Source: Spirochaetia bacterium
GTDB taxonomy: Bacteria > Spirochaetota > Spirochaetia > Treponematales > Treponemataceae
Length of the DNA: 6,939 bases
Assembly (NCBI GenBank): GCA_900769985.1
Contig: CAAGIS010000081.1
Span: 1-6,939 of the forward strand
Direction: 5' to 3'
Shown: in pieces, positions 5,108-6,939 of the stretch
How the letters are laid out: the number at the start of each line of letters is the position of its first letter
Position numbering within the stretch: the first letter of the stretch is position 1
The notes under the pieces: model-generated
What the model saw: the letters and a program-made list of their open reading frames with translations, nothing else
Databases searched by the model: none
Told to the model about the DNA's origin: nothing
Made by a program: the position numbers and the translations under genes

Positions 5108-6939
5108 ATGAGTATAAAAATTGCTTTAGCAGGAAATCCAAACTGCGGAAAAACTACGATGTTCAACGGTTTGACAGGAAGTAATCAGTATGTCGGTAAC
5201 TGGCCTGGTGTAACTGTTGAAAAAAAAGAAGGTAAATTAAAAGGAAACAAAGATGTAACTATAACAGACCTTCCTGGCATTTATTCACTTTCACCGTATA
5301 CGATGGAAGAAGTTGTAAGCCGTGATTATCTTATAAAAGACAAGCCAGATGCAATTCTTGATGTCGTTGATTCGACAAACATTGAGCGAAATCTCTATCT
5401 TACTACACAGCTTCTTGAACTTGATTCACCTGTCGTAATTGCACTTAACATGATTGATGTTTTAAAAAAGAAAGGCGACAAAATTGATGTTCAGAAATTA
5501 AGTGAAGAACTCGGTGTTCCAATTGTAGAAACGAGTGCACTCAAAGAAAAAGGAATAAAAGATGCTGCACTCAAAGCTGTTGAAACAGCAGGAAACACAA
5601 AGAAAGAAAACAAGGTAAAATTTTCTTCAGAAGTAGAAAAAGCTATTCTTGAAGTTGAAAAAAAACTTCCTGAAAATATTCCGTCAAATCTTTACAGATG
5701 GTATGCAATAAAATTAATTGAACGCGATAAAGTTGTTCTTGAAAACATAGACCTTTCTGATGTAGAAAAAAAATCAGTTGAAGAAATTGTTTCAGGACTT
5801 GAAAAAAAATTTGACGATGATTCAGAAAGTATAATTACTAACGAACGCTACAATTTCATTACTGATATAATCAAAAGGTGCGTAAAAAAATCTTCCGAAA
5901 AATTAACTGCTTCAGATAAAATCGATAAAATCGTAACTAACAAGTGGCTTGGAATTCCGATTTTCCTTGTAGTAATGTGGGCAATTTATTTTATTTCTGT
6001 TACTACAGTCGGAACCTGGATGACAGACTGGGCAAATGACAGCCTTGTTGCAGGAATTCAAGATGGAGTTGCAGGCTGGCTTGAAGGTCTTGGTGCACAT
6101 GAAGTTTTGATTGACTGTATCGTAAACGGAATTATCGGCGGTCTTGGTGCGATTTTGGGATTTGTACCGCAGATGGCAATTTTGTTTTTGCTTTTGTGTA
6201 TTGTTGAAGACTGTGGTTACATGGTCAGAATTGCATTTGTAATGGATAGAATTTTTAGAAAATTCGGGCTTTCGGGAAAAAGTTTTATTCCGCTTTTGAT
6301 TTCAAGCGGTTGTGGTGTTCCGGGAATTATGGCAAGCAAGACAATTGAAAACGACAATGACAGGCGTCTTACGATTATGACTGCAACATGGGTTCCGTGC
6401 GGTGCTAAACTTCCTGTAATTGCTTTGATTGCAGCAGTTCTTATTCAAAAGTCTCAGGCTGTCGTATCTTCAATGCTTGCTCCGATGATTTATGTAATCG
6501 GCGTTCTTGCAGTTTTGCTCAGTGCAATCTGTCTTAAAAAGACAAAGGCTTTCCATGGAGATGCTGCACCATTTGTAATGGAACTTCCTCAGTATCACTT
6601 TCCGCAGCCAAAAACAGTTTTGATTCATACTTGGGAACGACTTAAAGGATTCATCGTAAAAGCCGGAACAATTTTATTCCTTGCATGTATTGTTTTGTGG
6701 TTCCTTTCAAGTTACGGATTTGGTGAAGAAGGTTTTGGTTTAGTTGATGCACCTGATTCTATTATGGCTGTAATCGGAAACGCAATTCGCTGGATTTTTA
6801 TTCCGCTCGGATTTGGCGGCGAAAATGGCGGATGGCAGGCAGCATCTGCAAGCATTACAGGATTCAGTGCAAAAGAAGCAATCGTCGGTACTATGGGCGT
6901 TCTTGCAAATGTGAGCGAAGAACTTGTAGAAGAAGCAGA
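5108..6939 (+). CDS. feoB: Ferrous iron transport protein FeoB, 3' end beyond window
   Basis: FeoB is the inner-membrane Fe2+ transporter with an N-terminal GTPase. The frame stays open from 5108 to the window end, giving 610 complete codons; full FeoB proteins are commonly about 650-800 residues, so the C-terminus is missing here. The G domain has G1 GNPNCGKTT (9-17), G2 Thr36 in GNWPGVTVE, G3 DLPG (54-57), G4 NMID (114-117) and G5 Ser143-Ala144. A charged helical segment, the GDI-like linker, spans about 170-270. Membrane segments start near 283 after KWLGIP. Conserved core motifs are SSGCGVPGIMA (Cys402), WVPCGAKLP (Cys431) and GFSAKEAIVG (585-594). The start at 5108 follows TGAGGA (5097-5102); an in-frame ATG at 5096 would add four residues but overlaps that ribosome binding site. 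No defect is visible. Confidence 0.96.
   Translation, partial: MSIKIALAGNPNCGKTTMFNGLTGSNQYVGNWPGVTVEKKEGKLKGNKDVTITDLPGIYSLSPYTMEEVVSRDYLIKDKPDAILDVVDSTNIERNLYLTTQLLELDSPVVIALNMIDVLKKKGDKIDVQKLSEELGVPIVETSALKEKGIKDAALKAVETAGNTKKENKVKFSSEVEKAILEVEKKLPENIPSNLYRWYAIKLIERDKVVLENIDLSDVEKKSVEEIVSGLEKKFDDDSESIITNERYNFITDIIKRCVKKSSEKLTASDKIDKIVTNKWLGIPIFLVVMWAIYFISVTTVGTWMTDWANDSLVAGIQDGVAGWLEGLGAHEVLIDCIVNGIIGGLGAILGFVPQMAILFLLLCIVEDCGYMVRIAFVMDRIFRKFGLSGKSFIPLLISSGCGVPGIMASKTIENDNDRRLTIMTATWVPCGAKLPVIALIAAVLIQKSQAVVSSMLAPMIYVIGVLAVLLSAICLKKTKAFHGDAAPFVMELPQYHFPQPKTVLIHTWERLKGFIVKAGTILFLACIVLWFLSSYGFGEEGFGLVDAPDSIMAVIGNAIRWIFIPLGFGGENGGWQAASASITGFSAKEAIVGTMGVLANVSEELVEEA

Overview
The window is AT-rich and, apart from an intergenic repeat block at the left end, carries two tightly packed transport loci, all on the + strand. 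The organism is most likely a spirochaete of the Treponema group. That is an inference from the low GC content, the MetNI + Tp32-like MetQ lipoprotein set, the paired FeoA-FeoA-FeoB arrangement and a DtxR/TroR-like rather than Fur-like operator; no rRNA or other taxonomic marker is present.

Positions 1-259 hold two near-identical copies of a 120-nt non-coding repeat with a 139-nt period. The first copy starts at the window edge, so the array probably continues to the left. A plausible promoter follows, then a 76-residue acidic protein of unknown function (320-550), metN (562-1593) and metI (1593-2255). These three look like one transcription unit: gaps are 11 nt and a 1-nt overlap, and metN has no visible ribosome binding site of its own. 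metQ (2461-3258), the substrate-binding lipoprotein of the same methionine importer, comes after a 205-nt gap with its own consensus-like promoter and a leader of about 124 nt containing a strong hairpin. Much of that hairpin sequence recurs across the metQ stop codon, and a strong intrinsic terminator (3321-3364) closes the unit.

An auxin-efflux-carrier (AEC) family permease (3486-4517) stands alone between the two systems. The ferrous iron uptake operon follows: a strong promoter flanked by AGTTAG/CTAACT inverted repeats, two consecutive FeoA proteins (4640-4852 and 4871-5092) and feoB (5108 to the window edge, 610 complete codons, 3' end missing).

Functionally, MetQ captures methionine and hands it to the MetI permease, which is driven by the MetN ATPase. 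FeoB imports Fe2+ with a GTPase domain, and the small FeoA proteins are presumed partners. The items most worth following up are the duplicated hairpin that brackets metQ, the possible structured metQ leader, the bipartite operator at feo, the unknown small protein leading the met operon and the tandem repeat block. No mobile element, CRISPR array, tRNA or rRNA was seen.
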